Below are positions 52,749 to 61,299 of a stretch of 64,000 nt of DNA, piece after piece; position 1 is the first letter of the stretch, and each line of letters begins with the position of its first letter. Made by a program: the position numbers and the translations under genes. The notes below the pieces were generated by a model, which made no database searches, was not told the origin of the DNA, and saw only the letters and a program-made list of their open reading frames with translations. The DNA comes from Spirirestis rafaelensis WJT71-NPBG6 (GTDB lineage Bacteria; Cyanobacteriota; Cyanobacteriia; Cyanobacteriales; Nostocaceae), in contig JAHHID010000028.1 of assembly GCA_019359015.1 (NCBI GenBank), forward strand, positions 1-64,000, given 5' to 3'.

Positions 52749-53705
52749 ATGCCCATCTACGGACCTGATGCGATTACTTTTGACGGTGTGAGTGGTCATC
52801 GCTATTGGTTTGACGAGCCATTTGCTTATACTGGGGTCGCTGATATTGATGAAAGACTCAGTGGCTTTCCGGTTGCCGTCTTTTTGCCGTACAATCGACC
52901 TGCACACCAAACGCCTCTGGTGATTGGTCTGCAAGGGATGTCTGCGCCTTATGGCTGGAATGCCTTCATAGTGCCGACGCTGACACAGATGGGCATAGCT
53001 GTAGCTCTTTTCGATACACCTCTTGCTGGCGAGCGCAGCTTGGTGCGTACCTTCACGGCTTTGGTAGAAAATGAGATTAAGCCCTTAGTTGAGCGAGGTA
53101 TCTCATTTGACACTAAGCTACTATTGCAAATTTTTCGTAGCAGTGCTATTGACATTGCTAGAGTCCGTAATTTTTGCTGCGATCGCTACGGTTTAAGCGA
53201 TAGTCGGTTAGCCTTGTTTGGGGTCAGCATGGGAGTTTTGCAAGCCGCCTATGCCTTTACTGCTGATGGTCTTGGGGACACACTGCTGGGGGCTATCGGT
53301 CATGCAAACCTTCAGTCCTTTGCCAAAAGCTGGGGCTACCAGGTCTTGCCAGACTTAGCAGCTTCACCATTAGGGGGATTGCTTTCACTAGTGCTACCGG
53401 ATCTTAAACCTGTAGTTAAGGTTCTGCAAGTAGCCAAAAATCTCAAATACCCTGATGAGTATGGTTATGCGTGCAACCCTATGACCTATATTGAACAAGT
53501 GAAGCCTCCCCGTAGGATTCGCTTCCTCGTTGGCGAATGCGATCGCATTGTCAACATTCGAGATGCCCGTGACTGCGCTAATAAATTCCCCGATAATGCT
53601 TGTTACGTCGTTCCGGGGATGGGACATGGGCAAATTAATTACGGGCGATCGTTCGTCGATCATGTGCGCTATTTCTTAGCTACCCAATTGGGCGATTGGC
53701 TTTAG
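52749..53705 (+). CDS. Alpha/beta-hydrolase family protein
   Basis: 318 residues. The nucleophile elbow is GVSMG (Ser near residue 158). Late in the sequence EC(D)RIVNIRDA and GMGHGQINYG supply the likely acid and His of a triad. The N-terminal TPLVIGLQGMSAPYGWNAF supplies the oxyanion region. The family resembles bacterial esterases or dienelactone-hydrolase-like proteins; substrate unknown. No signal peptide. It follows the DUF2442 gene by 33 bp. Confidence 0.75.
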   Translation: MPIYGPDAITFDGVSGHRYWFDEPFAYTGVADIDERLSGFPVAVFLPYNRPAHQTPLVIGLQGMSAPYGWNAFIVPTLTQMGIAVALFDTPLAGERSLVRTFTALVENEIKPLVERGISFDTKLLLQIFRSSAIDIARVRNFCCDRYGLSDSRLALFGVSMGVLQAAYAFTADGLGDTLLGAIGHANLQSFAKSWGYQVLPDLAASPLGGLLSLVLPDLKPVVKVLQVAKNLKYPDEYGYACNPMTYIEQVKPPRRIRFLVGECDRIVNIRDARDCANKFPDNACYVVPGMGHGQINYGRSFVDHVRYFLATQLGDWL

Positions 53706-53710
53706 TGAGT

Positions 53711-53986
53711 TCAAAAATCTTCGTCGTCTACAAAAAATTCGGCATCGTCTTGCGATCTAGAATTACGCTGTGGAGCAGAAAGACCCCACAAAGGTTGCAA
53801 CAGTGCAACGCCAATTATCCCCACACCAGCACTAAAAGCCAGCACTAAACCGACTGGAACTTGAATTGACTGGAAAGTAAAGAATTTTAAAGATACTGGG
53901 GTGGCGTTTTGAACTGAAATAATAGCGATCGCCACAACCCAAATAGCTACAACTAACGATATGACCAGATTAGCTAGAGTTTTCAT
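53711..53986 (-). CDS. LapA/DUF1049-family membrane protein
   Basis: 91 residues from the ATG at 53986; codons upstream of it are repeat DNA and are not conserved. Two membrane segments (LVISLVVAIWVVAIAIISV and VPVGLVLAFSAGVGIIGVAL), the linker QNATPVSLKFF and an acidic C-terminal tail fit the LapA (DUF1049) family, involved in envelope lipid or LPS assembly in other bacteria. Its role in cyanobacteria is uncertain. Confidence 0.82.
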   Translation of the reverse strand: MKTLANLVISLVVAIWVVAIAIISVQNATPVSLKFFTFQSIQVPVGLVLAFSAGVGIIGVALLQPLWGLSAPQRNSRSQDDAEFFVDDEDF

Positions 53987-54087
53987 AGTTAGGACTGGGG
54001 ACTGGGGATTTGAAGAGGGGAAAAGGTTAAAGGGCAAAGGGGAAAAGTCCAATGCCCAATGCCCAATGCCCCATGCCCCAATCTTGA

Positions 54088-55527
54088 TTAAACTTTTACT
54101 GGCTCTAGTTTACCAATTACGCTTTCCATTTCTTGCGCGATTTTGGCTAGCTTTTCTGGGGAGTTAGTTTCCAGATAAACGCGCATCAGAGGTTCTGTAC
54201 CGGAAGGACGGAGCAATACCCAGCTACCATCTTCTAAGTAAAGTTTAATGCCGTCTTTGCGCCCGACTTCTTTGACTTTAATGCCTGCAACTTCTGCGGG
54301 TGGGTTTTTGGTAAAGGAGTCGATGACGGCAGCTTTGTGGGCATCGTCGAGGTGCAAGTCAAGACGTTTGTTGTCAAGGGGACCATTTGCTTCGGCGATC
54401 GCTTCAGTTACCATTTGACTCAGCGGTTTGCCTTCGTAAGCGATCGCTTCTGCCACTAGCATATCGGCTAATACGCCGTCTTTTTCCGGGATATGTCCGA
54501 TGATGCTCAAACCTCCTGATTCTTCTCCACCAATCAAAACGGTGGTTTCGCGCATTTTTTCGCCGATGTACTTAAATCCGACTGCTGTTTCATAAAGTTC
54601 TACACCATACTTAGCTGCGAGATTGTCTAGCAGGTGAGTTGTCGCCACAGTGCGGACGATCGCGCCCTTTTTACCTTTATTCTTAATTAAATGGCGTGCT
54701 AGTAGTAGTAGCACGTTATTGGGGGTGAGAACATTGCCTTGTTCATCAACAATGCCAAAGCGATCGCCATCTCCATCCGTCGCCAAACCTAAATCTGCTT
54801 TACCGCTGCGTACTGCTTCTACTAACTCTACCAGTTGTTCGCCTTTTGGTTCTGGCATTCCGCCACCAAAAAGAACATCGCGGTAGGTGTGAAAACTTTC
54901 TAACTCACAGCCACAATGTTGCAAAACTTCATCTAAATAGCCGCGAGAGGTGGAATATAAGGCATCGTACTTTACCTTTAACTGAGCACTCTTGATTTTA
55001 TCTACATCCAATAAAGTGTAGATAAACTTCATATACTCCGGTTTTGGGTCGAAAGTCGAAATTTTATCAGTTGAATTGGTTTTGGGCAATTCATCCGATG
55101 CTCCTTCAATATTTGCCACAATAGTATCAGTAATCTCTGGAGTGGCAGGACCTGCATAGTCAGGGATGTATTTAATCCCACAATAAGGTGCAGGATTATG
55201 ACTGGCAGTAAACATCAGTGCCCCTGCTGAATTTAAGTGACGGGCATTGTAAGCGATTACTGGTGTGGGACAATCTCGATCAGTAATTTTTACTGTCCAA
55301 CCCAAATCTGCCAATACTTGGGCTGCTGTCTGGGCAAACTGGTCAGCTAAAAAGCGAGTATCGTAGGCTACCAGAACTGGTCGGTCTTTAGTATAAGCTG
55401 TTTCCAGGTAACTGGCGATCGCCCTTGTTACTTTCCGTACATTCGGGAAAGTAAAGTCATCGGCGATAATTCCTCGCCATCCATCAGTACCAAACTTGAT
55501 TTTGCCGGAATTGCTACTCGCGCTCAT
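54088..55527 (-). CDS. Phosphoglucomutase/phosphomannomutase family protein
   Basis: 479 residues from the ATG at 55527 (an SD-like GAGGAAG lies upstream; a longer frame to 55578 is not conserved). The phosphoserine loop TASHNP near residue 100, the metal loop DGDGDRFG, the sugar loop GGEESGG and RPSGTEPL near the C-terminus place it in the alpha-D-phosphohexomutase family. It interconverts hexose-1- and -6-phosphates for glycogen and polysaccharide synthesis; the exact sugar cannot be set from sequence alone. Confidence 0.93.
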   Translation of the reverse strand: MSASSNSGKIKFGTDGWRGIIADDFTFPNVRKVTRAIASYLETAYTKDRPVLVAYDTRFLADQFAQTAAQVLADLGWTVKITDRDCPTPVIAYNARHLNSAGALMFTASHNPAPYCGIKYIPDYAGPATPEITDTIVANIEGASDELPKTNSTDKISTFDPKPEYMKFIYTLLDVDKIKSAQLKVKYDALYSTSRGYLDEVLQHCGCELESFHTYRDVLFGGGMPEPKGEQLVELVEAVRSGKADLGLATDGDGDRFGIVDEQGNVLTPNNVLLLLARHLIKNKGKKGAIVRTVATTHLLDNLAAKYGVELYETAVGFKYIGEKMRETTVLIGGEESGGLSIIGHIPEKDGVLADMLVAEAIAYEGKPLSQMVTEAIAEANGPLDNKRLDLHLDDAHKAAVIDSFTKNPPAEVAGIKVKEVGRKDGIKLYLEDGSWVLLRPSGTEPLMRVYLETNSPEKLAKIAQEMESVIGKLEPVKV

Positions 55528-55674
55528 TTTTGCTACTTCCTCTCGTCGATGATGATTACTATATGAAGCTTCCCGCAAAGCGTGTGTAGCTGCAACTATC
55601 TACCGAAGTTATGAGCGCCGATTTTCGCGGTTCATACTTCTCCCCACCGTATTTTTTCTCACTGTTCCTGAGCA

Positions 55675-56511
55675 ATGTCAACCCCCGATCAACCTTTTGC
55701 CAGTTACCACCTTTGGTCTTTAATTGCCCCAGCTTCCGGGCAAGAACGCTGGCATTGCCAGATGAGACGGGGGTTTATCAAAGCGCGTCAACACGATCCA
55801 CTAGTTAAAGCACTGTTAAAAACAGCTACTGCACCCCAGCGCATTGGGCTACTCGCCCAAAAAGGCGTTTATGAGTTTCATCACAATATACACTTGTTGA
55901 ACTCTTCAGACGGTGTAGAAAAAGTTGCACAGCTACTGAAATTAAATCACTCAAGTGACGAAGTTCAGCAGCGCGTATTGCAAATTTTAAGTAAATATCA
56001 TGAAGAACCATTACTTTCGGGTAAACGCATCATTCAGTTAACTCGTGGTGATGAAGGCTTTCCGAAACCAATTTTCATTGAACAGGAAAATTATTCCTTC
56101 CGCTTATATGCAACGATGGACTGTGTTTTTTCTGATTCTTCTGACACTTTACATATTTTAGATTTCAAAACTGGTAAATCCGCTTTTGATAGAAGACAGG
56201 CATTAGTTTATTTGTTAGCTGCTCGTTATCTTTATCCGGAATATCAAGCGGTTGCTTCATTTTATAATTTAGAGTTTAGTAAAAAATCTGATTTAATTAC
56301 CATCACAAAAAGCGAATTAGAATCTTTAGAACTTGAGCTAGCTAGTATTGCTGAAAAACATCAGCAAGATTTACAAACGTATCAGCAAACCAATAGTAGC
56401 TTTAGTAAAATTTTCCCCCCAAATCCGGGATATCATTGTCGATTTTGTCCGTTTAATTCAATCTGTGATTTTTCCGCTTTGAAGCCAGTTAAGGTGCATT
56501 TGCCACGTTGA
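55675..56511 (+). CDS. PD-(D/E)XK nuclease with Cas4/RecB-like cysteine cluster
   Basis: 278 residues. HILDFKTGKS near residue 160 is the active-site D..(E/D)xK strand, followed by QALVYLLAARYLYP, the RecB motif III. Four cysteines are placed as in Fe-S-containing AddB/Cas4-like nucleases: one near residue 29 (RWHCQMRR) and three at the C-terminus (YHCRFCPFNSIC). It is not in a cas locus, so a DNA-repair or end-processing role is likelier. It has its own start codon 97 bp from the divergent mutase. Confidence 0.88.
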   Translation: MSTPDQPFASYHLWSLIAPASGQERWHCQMRRGFIKARQHDPLVKALLKTATAPQRIGLLAQKGVYEFHHNIHLLNSSDGVEKVAQLLKLNHSSDEVQQRVLQILSKYHEEPLLSGKRIIQLTRGDEGFPKPIFIEQENYSFRLYATMDCVFSDSSDTLHILDFKTGKSAFDRRQALVYLLAARYLYPEYQAVASFYNLEFSKKSDLITITKSELESLELELASIAEKHQQDLQTYQQTNSSFSKIFPPNPGYHCRFCPFNSICDFSALKPVKVHLPR

Positions 56512-56532
56512 AGGAGAGAGGGGGACAGGGGG

Positions 56533-56572
56533 ACAAGCAGACAAGCAGACAAGCAGACAAGCAGACAAGCAG
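56533..56572. repeat. Perfect 8-bp tandem repeat (5 copies)
   Basis: ACAAGCAG occurs five times without error, within a longer G-rich tandem-repeat tract (56515-56532) between the nuclease stop and the hybrid kinase stop. Confidence 0.9.
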
Positions 56573-56621
56573 AATAATTCTTCTTTCTCCCCATCCCCCT
56601 ATCCCCCCTCTCCCTATTTTT

Positions 56622-59600
56622 CTATATCTTCCTGCGTACTAGGGTGGCGATCGCCTGAACTAATTCATCGATTTCAACGGGTTTGGCTAAATGTCGTTGA
56701 AAGCCGGCTGCGAGTGCTTGCTGTTGATTTAATTCTCCGGCATAAGCCGTCAGAGCGATCGCTTTGATGCCTCCAATTGATGCTGTACGCATTTGAAGTT
56801 GACGCATAAGCATATATCCGTTCATTTCTGCCATTCCAATATCGCTGAGGACTATATCAGGAGTCGCTTGCTCAATTACTTGTAGCGCATCAAACCCTGA
56901 TGCTACGGTTGTGACGATCGCCTTTTCTTGCTCTAAAATAAAGCTGATAAAGTCCCGCGAATCAGCATCATCATCAACTACTAAAATCTTAACGCCGTTT
57001 AAATCAGGCGTTGATTTTGGTAATTCTAAAGTCTTCATTTCCTCAGCCGAGCGAAATAAAGGAATTTGTACTGTAAAAGTAGCTCCCTGTCCTTCACCTG
57101 GGCTGTCTGCCATTACCGTACCACCGTGCATTTCCACGATTTGACGCACGATCGCCAATCCTAATCCTAAGCCACCAAACTGGCGCGTTGTTGCACCATC
57201 TTCTTGCCGGAAATGCTCAAATACATACGGCACAAACTTGGGATTAATTCCTTTGCCTGTGTCTTTGACTTGGATTTGTACGTATGTGCCCACTTGCGCT
57301 AAGTTAACTGTAATCTGTCCGCCTGCTGGTGTAAATTTCACCGCATTCGATAACAGATTCCAGACAACTTGCTGCAATCGCCCTGGATCGCCGTTGACTT
57401 TGCCGACAAAGGGTGATATATAACTTTGAATTTGCAAAGATTTGGCTTCTGCGGCTAATCGTACTGTTTCCAATGCGGCTGCAATCACTCTAGCCATATC
57501 GACAGGCATCACCGTTAAGCTCATTTTGCCGCTTAAAATGCGGGAAATGTCAAGCAAATCTTCTATCAGTTGCACTTGTAGTCTGGCGTTGCGTTCGATG
57601 ATGGCGATCGCTTCGGTAGATTTTGCGGCGTTTAGCCTACCCATTTGTAGCAATTTCGACCAACCGAGTATCGGGTTTAGCGGAGTGCGTAACTCGTGGG
57701 AGAGAACCGCGAGAAATTCATCTTTGACGCGGTTGGCGTTTTCAGCGGCTTCTCGTGCGGCTTGTTCGCGCACTAGTAATTGTTCTCGCGCTTGTTCTGC
57801 AAGTTTGCGATCGGTAATATCATGAGCTGCGGCGTAAAGAACATTCTGTTCTGGGAAGGACGCAACATTCCAGGAAATCCATCGGTAAGAACCGTCTTTT
57901 GTACGGTAACGATTTTCAAACCCAATCGTTTCATATCCTTGTGCTAATTTTTCCGCTTCCAAGAGCGTTACGGCTCGGTCATCCGGATGCACAAAATCAA
58001 TATAAGGCTTTGCTTTCAGTTCGGTTTCGCTAAATCCCAGCGTTCGTTCCCAAGCTGGATTTAGTTGTATAAAATAGCCGTCGATGTTTGCGATCGCTAG
58101 CATATCTAGAGATAAGCTGAAAAAGCGATCGCGTTCTTCCGTTACCCGCTGCAATTCGGTAAGATCCAAAATGAAGGCAACGACTTCCTGATTTTCGTTA
58201 AACGGTTCCTGAAGCAACGCAGCAGCAATTAAAATCGGAATCCGCTGACCGTTTTTGTGGAGGTACACCTTTTCATAAGGGGCACAAACTCCCTGCGTGC
58301 TTAATTGCTCAACCGCTTTGGCATCTAAGGAAGCAAATTCTTTAGGGGTGAGTTGATGCCATTGCGCTTGCCCAGACTGCATTTCTTCTAAGGTGTAGCC
58401 TACCAAATTTAACAGATACTCATTGGCGTAGTGCAGTCCACCAAAACAATCGCCGAAGACGACACCAAATAAGTTAGATTCTACCAATCGCCGGAACCGC
58501 CGCTGACTTTCTTTTAGAGCTGCTTCGGAGTGTTTGCGATGGCTAATATCAGTACAAATAATCGCCAAACCATCCGCTGTCGGATAAACTCGATTGTCAA
58601 ACCAGCGATTTGAATTGGCGTCGCGATGCTCAAACTGCATAGGAGTTTGTTCGCGCATGACTTGATGTAATCGGCTGTCAAGTTCACCGCCAACGAGATC
58701 GGGCAATAATTCCCAAATGTTTTTGCCGATCGCCTCTTCACCCCGTATTCCCCAAATTTCCGCTTTGCGATCGTTGATATAGGTGAAACACCAATTGCGA
58801 TTGAGAGTGACAAATCCATCTTCAAGGTTTGCTAAAACGCTTTCTAGATTTGCTTTAGCGGTTTCGGCTTCGGTATGTAACGTTTGTGTGGTTTGTCGCA
58901 GTTTAGCTAACTTTAAATTTGATTCGACTCGTGCAAGTAATTCGCGTGCGGAAAATGGTTTAATTAAATAATCATCCGCTCCGGCTGTAAGTCCTTCAAT
59001 GCGCGATTCTTCCCCCGCTCGCGCTGATAAGAGAATAATCGGGATTTCTTGAGTTTGAGGATTGCCTCGCAGCGATCGCAATAATTCAAAGCCATCCATT
59101 TTCGGCATCATCACATCGCTTAATACCAAATCCGGTGGATTTTCTCGAATTGTATTTAACGCCGCCATTCCATCGGCGACAGCCTCAACTATATAATGCT
59201 CACTCAACAGCCGCTGAACATAATCGCGCATATCCGCATTATCATCAGCCAACAAAATGCGCGATCGCGAGGAAACACTCGACAAAGTAGAATTTGCTTC
59301 TTTATCTTCCCCCTCTTTTGCAAATAGCCAGCGCTGGGCTTCCTCCACATAAGGAATTGACGATTGGGCAATGGGCATTGGGCATAAGGCATTGGGAAGA
59401 ATCCCTGCCCCCTGCTTTCTGCTCCCTGCCCCCTGCTCCCTGCCCCCTGCTTTCTGCTCCCTGCTCCCTGCCCCCTGCCCCCTGCCCCCGCACAAGCGCT
59501 CCCCCTTAGGAATTGTTACTTTAAAACAACTGCCTTGCCCCAGTACACTCGTCGCGCTGACTGTGCCACTGTGTAATTTCACCAATTCCTGTACCAGCGC

Positions 59601-60746
59601 CAAACCAATGCCTGAGCCTTCAAAACTGCGTCCCTGTGCGCCTTTCACGCGATAAAATCGCTCAAATAAATGCGGCAATTCTTCTAGGGGAATGCCGATA
59701 CCAGTATCTTCAATTGTCAACTCTACATCAGTTTCTCTCTTTTGCAAGCGAACTGTAATTTTGCCTGCGAAGGTAAACTTAAAGGCGTTTGATAATAAAT
59801 TAAAAATAATTTTTTCCCACATTTGGCGATCGACATAAATCGCTTCTGGTAATGCAGAACACTCCACTACTAGTTGCATTCCGGCTTGTTCGATGAGCGA
59901 ACGAAACACACTGGCAAGTTCAGCTGTCAGCGCACTTAAATCTGTAGGTTCATAAGTTGCTTGAATGCGTCCTGCTTCAATGCGGGAAAAATCGAGCAAG
60001 GTGTTGACCAATTTCAGCAAGCGAAGTCCGTTGCGTTGTACTACTTCGAGTCGTTCTTTTTGCACAGCAGGTAACGGAGAAGAGGTATCAAATAACGCAT
60101 CCTCGATGGGACTTAACATCAGTGTTAAGGGCGTGCGAAACTCATGGGACACATTGCTAAAAAATTCGGTTTTCGCACGATCTAATTCTGAAAGTGCCTC
60201 ATTCGCGGTTTGTAGTTGTTTGTTGAGTTCTTGTAACTCCTGCGATCGCAGATAGATTTCCATTTCCATCTGCTGAGAACGAGTCTGTAGCGCTTGATTA
60301 ATTTGGCGTTGCTCATTTCTCTGCTGCTGCATCTGCACAAACTCTGTCACATCCTCGGTTCGATGGATAATGTGCGTGATCTCACCGTTTTCGCCGAAGA
60401 GAGGCGAATTTAATGCACTCCAGTAGCGCTCCTCAAATCCGCCACCTTGCGATTCGGGTCGAGGAATATCATATTTTTGCACAGCCATTGTATGAGGCTT
60501 TCGATACTTCAATACGCTCTCTATTGACGCACGCAAATTCCGCACCCCTGTCGCGTTCGGATCGTCGGGATTATCTGGAAAAACCTCGAACAACTTACGT
60601 CCGATAATCTCTTCTCGTTTTCTCTTGGTTGCCAGCAAGTAAGCATCGCTTGCCCCCACGATCGCATAATCCGGTGTCAAGACAAAATACAACCCTGGTA
60701 TCCCTTCAAACAACGTCTGAAAATTTAGCATATTTGGATAAGTCAC
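56622..60746 (-). CDS. Very large hybrid histidine kinase (PAS-HK-REC-PAS3-HK-REC)
   Basis: 1374 residues, no clear membrane segment. Order: PAS (about 10-135), coiled coil, first HisKA with His201 (FFSNVSHEFRTP) and HATPase (about 300-410), a repeat-encoded linker (about 415-470), receiver 1 (LLADDNADMRD, phosphorylatable Asp in LVLSDVMMPKMDG), three PAS/PAC (about 625-1005), second HisKA with His near 1017 (LSHELRTP) and HATPase (NLLSNAVKFTPAGG), and receiver 2 (about 1255-1370, DIVLSDIGMAEMNG). It could run an internal phosphorelay. It overlaps the upstream XRE gene by 4 nt. Confidence 0.93.
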   Translation of the reverse strand: MTYPNMLNFQTLFEGIPGLYFVLTPDYAIVGASDAYLLATKRKREEIIGRKLFEVFPDNPDDPNATGVRNLRASIESVLKYRKPHTMAVQKYDIPRPESQGGGFEERYWSALNSPLFGENGEITHIIHRTEDVTEFVQMQQQRNEQRQINQALQTRSQQMEMEIYLRSQELQELNKQLQTANEALSELDRAKTEFFSNVSHEFRTPLTLMLSPIEDALFDTSSPLPAVQKERLEVVQRNGLRLLKLVNTLLDFSRIEAGRIQATYEPTDLSALTAELASVFRSLIEQAGMQLVVECSALPEAIYVDRQMWEKIIFNLLSNAFKFTFAGKITVRLQKRETDVELTIEDTGIGIPLEELPHLFERFYRVKGAQGRSFEGSGIGLALVQELVKLHSGTVSATSVLGQGSCFKVTIPKGERLCGGRGQGAGSREQKAGGREQGAGSRKQGAGILPNALCPMPIAQSSIPYVEEAQRWLFAKEGEDKEANSTLSSVSSRSRILLADDNADMRDYVQRLLSEHYIVEAVADGMAALNTIRENPPDLVLSDVMMPKMDGFELLRSLRGNPQTQEIPIILLSARAGEESRIEGLTAGADDYLIKPFSARELLARVESNLKLAKLRQTTQTLHTEAETAKANLESVLANLEDGFVTLNRNWCFTYINDRKAEIWGIRGEEAIGKNIWELLPDLVGGELDSRLHQVMREQTPMQFEHRDANSNRWFDNRVYPTADGLAIICTDISHRKHSEAALKESQRRFRRLVESNLFGVVFGDCFGGLHYANEYLLNLVGYTLEEMQSGQAQWHQLTPKEFASLDAKAVEQLSTQGVCAPYEKVYLHKNGQRIPILIAAALLQEPFNENQEVVAFILDLTELQRVTEERDRFFSLSLDMLAIANIDGYFIQLNPAWERTLGFSETELKAKPYIDFVHPDDRAVTLLEAEKLAQGYETIGFENRYRTKDGSYRWISWNVASFPEQNVLYAAAHDITDRKLAEQAREQLLVREQAAREAAENANRVKDEFLAVLSHELRTPLNPILGWSKLLQMGRLNAAKSTEAIAIIERNARLQVQLIEDLLDISRILSGKMSLTVMPVDMARVIAAALETVRLAAEAKSLQIQSYISPFVGKVNGDPGRLQQVVWNLLSNAVKFTPAGGQITVNLAQVGTYVQIQVKDTGKGINPKFVPYVFEHFRQEDGATTRQFGGLGLGLAIVRQIVEMHGGTVMADSPGEGQGATFTVQIPLFRSAEEMKTLELPKSTPDLNGVKILVVDDDADSRDFISFILEQEKAIVTTVASGFDALQVIEQATPDIVLSDIGMAEMNGYMLMRQLQMRTASIGGIKAIALTAYAGELNQQQALAAGFQRHLAKPVEIDELVQAIATLVRRKI

Positions 60747-61024
60747 GCTCTCGGCTTCGCTGAGGCAAAATATTTAGTGAGCAGCTTTTTGCTATGTTCT
60801 TGTAAATTTGGTTCTGGTGAATTCCCCAAGTCTTCAAGCACCGCTTTAATTTGTTTGAGCGCTAATGGAGATGGTTGCATATGACCGTTTTCCCAACGGT
60901 TGATCGTACCGTAAGCGACACCTAATAATGTGGCAAATTCTTCTTGGGTCAATGTTGTTAATTGCCGCAGTTCACGAATCAGTTTGCTGACTTCTGGTTG
61001 TTTCAACGCCGTCTTAGATACCAT
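60743..61024 (-). CDS. XRE-type HTH regulator coupled to the hybrid kinase
   Basis: 93 residues from the ATG at 61024; the frame extends to 61048. The HTH is LTQEEFATLLGVAYGTINRW, followed by NGHMQPSPLALKQIKAVLEDL, a classic lambda-repressor-like DNA-binding domain, then a basic tail. It overlaps the kinase start by 4 nt (stop at 60743, ATG at 60746), so the two are translationally coupled; the kinase may receive input about the same regulon or control this regulator. Confidence 0.88.
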   Translation of the reverse strand: MVSKTALKQPEVSKLIRELRQLTTLTQEEFATLLGVAYGTINRWENGHMQPSPLALKQIKAVLEDLGNSPEPNLQEHSKKLLTKYFASAKPRA

Positions 61025-61127
61025 TGTTTGAAGCCAGATGTAACGCACGTTATATTTTATCTTCTATTAATTGGTACAAATACTTATCTATCTTGAGAGC
61101 GAATTTTTCTTATAATAACGAACCGTC

Positions 61128-61158
61128 GTAGAGACGTTCCGCGCAGAAGCGTCTCTAC
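61128..61158. repeat. Hairpin repeat, GTAGAGACG type
   Basis: GTAGAGACG (61128-61136) and CGTCTCTAC (61150-61158) form a 9-bp perfect stem. It is a frequent Nostocales intergenic hairpin pattern. Confidence 0.7.
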
Positions 61159-61209
61159 AATAGTTTAAAAATATTTCCTGGGAAAAAATGTGAGCTTCCC
61201 AATCAAAGC

Positions 61210-61280
61210 CGCAATACCCTGTAAGGGTATTGCTATAGGAACAAAGCCCACGCAGGTGGGCTGAAAAACTCATAGCCTGC
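61210..61280. repeat. Two-hairpin dispersed repeat, copy 2
   Basis: 71 bp, same ends as 1689-1759. The first hairpin CAATACCCT..AGGGTATTG is perfect here. The second stem is AGCCCAC..GTGGGCT, different from copy 1 but still complementary. Confidence 0.75.
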
Positions 61281-61299
61281 AAGCGTTTTGGGATGCTTT

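Noticed and set aside
55675-56511. Cas4 of a CRISPR system
   Set aside because: The fold and cysteines agree, but no other cas gene or array is present, so a stand-alone RecB-like nuclease is the safer call.
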